From positions 1 through 26,090 of the forward strand of contig CAYSPM010000017.1 of NCBI GenBank assembly GCA_964432925.1: a stretch of DNA of 26,090 bases. The letters are read 5' to 3'. Each line of letters starts with the position of its first letter. Position 1 is the first letter of the stretch. This document shows, one piece after another, positions 22,793 through 26,090 of the stretch. The notes below the pieces were generated by a model. The model saw nothing but the letters and a program-made list of their open reading frames with translations, had not been told where the DNA came from and made no database searches. This DNA comes from CAYNTC01 sp964432925 (GTDB lineage Bacteria; Planctomycetota; Phycisphaerae; Sedimentisphaerales; Anaerobacaceae). The position numbers and the translations under genes were made by a program.

Positions 22793-24109
22793 ATGATCAG
22801 ACAGAGAGCAAATGAACGCATTGTAATAACGGGAATGGGCGTTGTTTGTCCGCTGAGTAATGACGTAGAGACATTTTGGCAGGCATTATTGTCTTGCGAA
22901 AGTGGTATTGGAAAGACCACGATCTTTGATGCGTCTACATATCCAACCACATTTGATGCTGAAGTTAAGAACTATGATGCCACAGCGTATTTGAAAAATC
23001 CTGGGCTTCACAAACACTCTAATAGAGGTTCCAGCTTTGTCATTGGGGCGACGGTTCAAGCGTGTAAGCAAGCGGGGATTGAGGTCGAAGCATCCGAACC
23101 AACCGACGGAATCGACCGAAACAGGCTGGGCATTTACCTTGGAGCCGGCGAAGGTTCTGTTGATAATGATGTTTTCTTTGCAGCGCTTGTCGAAGGATGG
23201 GACGCCCAGGAAAACAAAATGGACTGGGGCAAGTGGACCAAGATAGCTTCCAGCAGGATGGACCCAATGCACGAGCTGGAACAAGAGGCGAATATGCCGG
23301 CTGCACATATTGCGATGCTGACAGGCGCGCGCGGGCCGACACGAAACTGCCTTACCGCATGTGCCGCGAGCACTCAGGCAATTGGTGAAGCGATGACGCT
23401 TATCCGGCGAGGCGATGTAGATGCCATGATTACCGGCGGGACTCACTCAATGATACACCCTTTGGGTTTAACGGGATTCAACCGTTTGACCGCCCTATCG
23501 ACCCGGAACGACAGTCCGGAGACAGCATCGAGACCATTCTCAGCAAGCAGAGACGGTTTCGTCCTGGGAGAAGGTGCTGCAATCGTTATTCTCGAATCGT
23601 TGAGCTCCGCGAAAAGAAGAGGTGTAAAAATTTTAGCTGAGGTCACCGGCTATGGTAGTAGCGCCGACGCATTCAGAGTCACCGACATGCACGAAGAAGC
23701 CAGAGGTCCTATCCAAGCGATGAATGCAGCTCTAACTGATGCAGGCATCAGCTATAAAGATATAGACTACATAAGCACACATGGCACAGGGACCGTGGAG
23801 AACGACTCGGTTGAAACAATAGCCATTAAAGCGGTATTCAAAGAAAAAGCCAAGAAGGTCCCCGCCAGCAGCATTAAAAGCATGCTGGGGCACCTGATCG
23901 CTGCAGCAGGTGCGGCTGAATTGATAACATGCGTTTTGGCTATAAGGGATAACATTGTTCCGCCAACAACGAACCTTACTGATCCGGAACCTGCACTCGA
24001 TCTTGACTACGTGCCCAATAAACCAAGAAAAATGCCCGTCAATATTGTAATGAGCGAATCCTTCGGATTCGGTGGACAAAATAATGTAATAATCATAAAG
24101 CGTTTCTAA
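22793..24109 (+). CDS. Beta-ketoacyl-ACP synthase, FabF/KS-alpha type
   Basis: This is a condensing enzyme extending an acyl chain with malonyl-ACP. The 438-residue protein starts RIVITGMGVVCPLS. It has the complete triad: Cys in LTACAAS (C190), His in STHGTG (H330), and Lys/His in SIKSMLGHLIAAAGA (K362, H367). It ends with ESFGFGGQNN, the usual glycine-rich FabF C-terminus. The start codon immediately follows the stop of the Cys-less homologue, and AGAGGAG lies about 12 nt upstream, which suggests coupled, stoichiometric synthesis of a heterodimer. It is the last gene before a strong terminator. A true FabF for primary metabolism is a possible alternative identity, but the neighbourhood argues for a specialised role. 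Confidence 0.93.
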   Translation: MIRQRANERIVITGMGVVCPLSNDVETFWQALLSCESGIGKTTIFDASTYPTTFDAEVKNYDATAYLKNPGLHKHSNRGSSFVIGATVQACKQAGIEVEASEPTDGIDRNRLGIYLGAGEGSVDNDVFFAALVEGWDAQENKMDWGKWTKIASSRMDPMHELEQEANMPAAHIAMLTGARGPTRNCLTACAASTQAIGEAMTLIRRGDVDAMITGGTHSMIHPLGLTGFNRLTALSTRNDSPETASRPFSASRDGFVLGEGAAIVILESLSSAKRRGVKILAEVTGYGSSADAFRVTDMHEEARGPIQAMNAALTDAGISYKDIDYISTHGTGTVENDSVETIAIKAVFKEKAKKVPASSIKSMLGHLIAAAGAAELITCVLAIRDNIVPPTTNLTDPEPALDLDYVPNKPRKMPVNIVMSESFGFGGQNNVIIIKRF

Positions 24110-24230
24110 TTCGAGTAGCTAATTAAACCCTCGTTTGCCTTTCGGCGACCGATTACTTTATAGATGGCTTTGCTGAATCTAGGCCACAGCGTGGCTTACA
24201 CTGTGATCTTTCTTAAGGGGATACGATGTT

Positions 24231-24262
24231 CCTTGGACATCCCATTATCCAAGGCGTTTTTT
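24231..24262 (+). terminator. Intrinsic terminator of the acyl cassette
   Basis: Perfect 7-bp arms CCTTGGA (24231-24237) and TCCAAGG (24248-24254) with a 10-nt loop are followed by CG and six T residues (24257-24262). This is a standard rho-independent terminator, 122 bp after the last ketosynthase stop. Confidence 0.88.
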
Positions 24263-24263
24263 A

Positions 24264-24292
24264 TTGACAGAAGGGCTATTTCTTTATAGTAT
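24264..24292 (+). promoter_or_regulatory. Sigma70-like promoter for the HEAT-repeat gene
   Basis: A perfect TTGACA (24264-24269) and TAGTAT (24287-24292) are separated by exactly 17 bp. The -35 box starts two bases after the U-run of the preceding terminator. Transcription would begin near 24299, giving a leader of about 190 nt. Confidence 0.72.
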
Positions 24293-24298
24293 GCAAAC

Positions 24299-24489
24299 GT
24301 AAAGGACGAATATCTATGATGATACGGTCCTTATGGGCCAGGGTCCGGAAAATCCATCGCTACCTCTGTGATTGTTTGGTGAGGATAGGGTTCTAAAAGA
24401 GTGATGCTTCTGCGTTTTTGATAGACAAATCCGCCGAGGCGGGCAAGCCTGGCCCTGTGATTGAGTAAACGTTTTTTGGAGTGTCTTCA
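24299..24489 (+). ncRNA. Long structured 5' leader, possible cis-regulatory RNA
   Basis: The leader holds a two-part hairpin: arms AAGGAC/GTCCTT (24302-24307, 24327-24332) enclosing TATC/GATA (24311-24314, 24321-24324) with a 6-nt loop. An exact long-range inverted repeat, GGGCCAGG (24335-24342) with CCTGGCCC (24448-24455), could close a multibranch structure. The 9-mer ctgtgattg occurs at 24366-24374 and 24455-24463. I do not recognise a known riboswitch class. Confidence 0.35.
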
Positions 24490-26090
24490 ATGTCAAGCAG
24501 AAAAACAGCCACAGTAATCCTATTGATGGGGCTTTTTGTGGTCAGCACATCCTTTGCCGCGAGTCTTGAAGAGAACTGGAACGATTTTCTACGTTATGCA
24601 AAAGCCAACCAACTTGATTTGGCCAAAGAGCACGCGCAGGCCCTGTTGAAGAGCAGGCCCGAGCCCATAAAGTTACTCGCTCTCGCTGCGGAAAGGGAAG
24701 AGGATTATGCGACCATTTTACAGTTCGGTGAAACCACATCCGATACGGAACTGGTAACAGTTATCAACGAAATCTTGGATATTATAGATAAGGGCAGAGT
24801 TGAGTGTTGGAATGACTTCTTGCACTACATCAAGATCGGCCGTTTTGACCTGGCAAAAGACTACGCCAAGCTTCTCATAAAAAGCGGGCCAGACCCGGTT
24901 GAGCTGCTCAGCCTTAGTCAGGATAATCCACAGGGCTATAGCATCTTGTTGAGGGTCAACGAGGCAGCACCTGATGTAGAATTAGCTACACTCAGCGGTG
25001 AAATCATTCGTATCATTGAGCTGGGCAGATTCATCAGACGCTCCGATCCAAGAATCATAGTCGAAGAGATAAAAAGACTCAGCACTACCGAGCGAGGCAA
25101 ACTCACAGCCGTAAAACGCCTCCAGGATGCAGGCGAATATGCGATTCCATATATGCTCGATGCCATGGCCGACAGGTCACGCCTAAACGAGCTTCCGAAC
25201 ATAGTCTGGGCACTGCCTCAGATCAGTCGTTCTGCAATAAGACCACTTGTAGCCGCACTGCAGATGCAGGATGTCACACTTAAGACCGAAATAGTCAAGA
25301 CCCTTGGCAAAATCGGTTATCCACAATCATTGCCATATCTGAAATATGTCGTTGAGAAAGACGCCTCGTCTGAATTGCGCAATGTGGCCAGCAATAGCAT
25401 TAGCGAGATTGATAAACAGGCTTTGAACGTTCCTGCTGCTGTATTGTTCTTTAACCTCGCTGAGAAGTACTACTACCATTCTGAATCGTTAGCACCGCCT
25501 GCCGATGCTGGTTTTGGCAATATTTGGTTCTGGGATATGCAGAAGCAATGGCCGGTTCGCGAAGAGGTCGACACGAGCTATTTTTACGAACTCATGGCGA
25601 TGCGATGTTGTGAATGGGCGTTAAAAACTGATGAGGGATTCGGCAGAGCAATCGGTCTATGGTTGGCTGCCTTTTTCAAGGCTGAAGCTACAGGCGTCCC
25701 TATGCCGAATTATTTTAGTCGAGGGCACGCCGATGCACTTGTTTACGCCACAACCGCAGGTCCGGAATACTTGCATCAGGCGCTGGCCAGAGCTGTAAGA
25801 GACAGAAACGCTGATGTTGCTCTTGGTGCCGTTGAGGCATTAGCCGCCACAGCAGGTGAAAGATCGCTATTCTACGCACTTGGCCCGGCACAGCCGCTAT
25901 TGCAAGCTCTGTCTTTCAATGACAGACCTGTTAGGTATAGTGCCGCTATTGCTATTGCTACAGCAGGACCCAGGCAGGGCTTTGCCGAAAGCAGGCTCGT
26001 CGTTGCAAATTTGGCAGAAGCCCTCGGACAAATTTCCCTACAGACAGCAGAGGGTACCGAGCGCCTAAATGCCGAGATGGCTAACGACTA
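24490..26090 (+). CDS. Secreted HEAT-repeat protein, partial at window end
   Basis: An open frame runs from ATG 24490 past the window end, with 533 codons visible and no stop. GGAG lies 8 nt before the start. The N-terminus is a typical Sec signal peptide (basic SSRK, hydrophobic VILLMGLFVV, then STSFAA near residue 23). Residues 30-102 and 107-179 are a tandem duplication: WNDFLRYAK...DLAKEHAQALL against WNDFLHYIK...DLAKDYAKLLI. From about 190 the sequence becomes a helical solenoid with HEAT-like units, for example IRPLVAALQMQDVTLKTEIVKTLGKIG and later RNADVALGAVEALA. It is probably a periplasmic or surface scaffold. No enzymatic motif is seen in the visible part and function is unknown. 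Confidence 0.85.
   Translation, partial: MSSRKTATVILLMGLFVVSTSFAASLEENWNDFLRYAKANQLDLAKEHAQALLKSRPEPIKLLALAAEREEDYATILQFGETTSDTELVTVINEILDIIDKGRVECWNDFLHYIKIGRFDLAKDYAKLLIKSGPDPVELLSLSQDNPQGYSILLRVNEAAPDVELATLSGEIIRIIELGRFIRRSDPRIIVEEIKRLSTTERGKLTAVKRLQDAGEYAIPYMLDAMADRSRLNELPNIVWALPQISRSAIRPLVAALQMQDVTLKTEIVKTLGKIGYPQSLPYLKYVVEKDASSELRNVASNSISEIDKQALNVPAAVLFFNLAEKYYYHSESLAPPADAGFGNIWFWDMQKQWPVREEVDTSYFYELMAMRCCEWALKTDEGFGRAIGLWLAAFFKAEATGVPMPNYFSRGHADALVYATTAGPEYLHQALARAVRDRNADVALGAVEALAATAGERSLFYALGPAQPLLQALSFNDRPVRYSAAIAIATAGPRQGFAESRLVVANLAEALGQISLQTAEGTERLNAEMAND

Larger units (their letters stand above)
24110..24489. other. Intergenic region with terminator, promoter and structured leader
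   Basis: No gene is seen in these 380 bases; a 60-codon minus-strand frame (24314-24496) has no recognisable features. From left to right there is a 7-bp hairpin with arms AGGCCAC/GTGGCTT (24181-24197), the intrinsic terminator, the sigma70-like promoter, and a ~190-nt leader described separately. Confidence 0.6.

Noticed and set aside
19954..24109. Ladderane or aryl-polyene biosynthesis cluster
   Set aside because: Similar gene types occur there, but the desaturase, radical SAM, ketoreductase and acyltransferase genes typical of those clusters are absent from the window, so naming the product would be unsupported.
24314..24496. 60-codon minus-strand frame
   Set aside because: It covers the inferred leader, has no family resemblance or ribosome binding site and runs antisense to the leader.

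Overview
The window reads as bacterial chromosome, most likely from a member of the Planctomycetota and possibly Phycisphaerae-like. This is an inference from gene content, because no rRNA or other decisive marker is present. The clues are a polytopic SPFH/HflK-like protein in tandem with HflC and HflK, a membrane-anchored repeat protein of a type I associate with Planctomycetota and Verrucomicrobiota, and a dehydratase/ACP/dehydratase/ketosynthase/ketosynthase cassette. Proteins are mostly full length with no frameshifts, and no tRNA, insertion sequence or CRISPR array was seen.

Minus-strand half (1-17846). From the right, this begins with a three-gene SPFH membrane operon: a 7-TM HflK-like protein, HflC and HflK. 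A P1B-type metal ATPase preceded by two tandem hairpin repeats follows. Next is a tight operon of an ABC ATPase with a long charged tail, a large ABC-2 permease, a membrane-anchored repeat protein and a PcrA/UvrD helicase. Then come a mannose-1-phosphate guanylyltransferase, RuvX, and a ribosomal S15-PNPase (rpsO-pnp) unit with a good sigma70-like promoter.

Plus-strand half (18053-26090). An ABC-2 permease without its own ATPase is followed by a GNAT acetyltransferase (minus strand) whose last codons lie inside a 14-bp tandem repeat. The most interesting part is the five-gene lipid or polyketide-like cassette at 19954-24109. It holds a FabZ-like protein lacking the catalytic acid, an atypical ACP with an internal insertion, an intact FabZ-like dehydratase, a ketosynthase homologue lacking the active-site Cys, and an intact ketosynthase. 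Each enzyme type therefore occurs as one degenerate and one intact copy. The cassette ends at a clear intrinsic terminator, which abuts a sigma70-like promoter and a long structured leader for a secreted HEAT-repeat protein that runs off the window end.

How the genes work together: the ABC ATPase and permease form one transporter, probably co-translated. The SPFH trio probably forms a membrane complex like HflKC, which regulates FtsH. The acyl cassette probably elongates an ACP-bound chain, borrowing a ketoreductase, malonyl supply and phosphopantetheinyl transferase encoded elsewhere.
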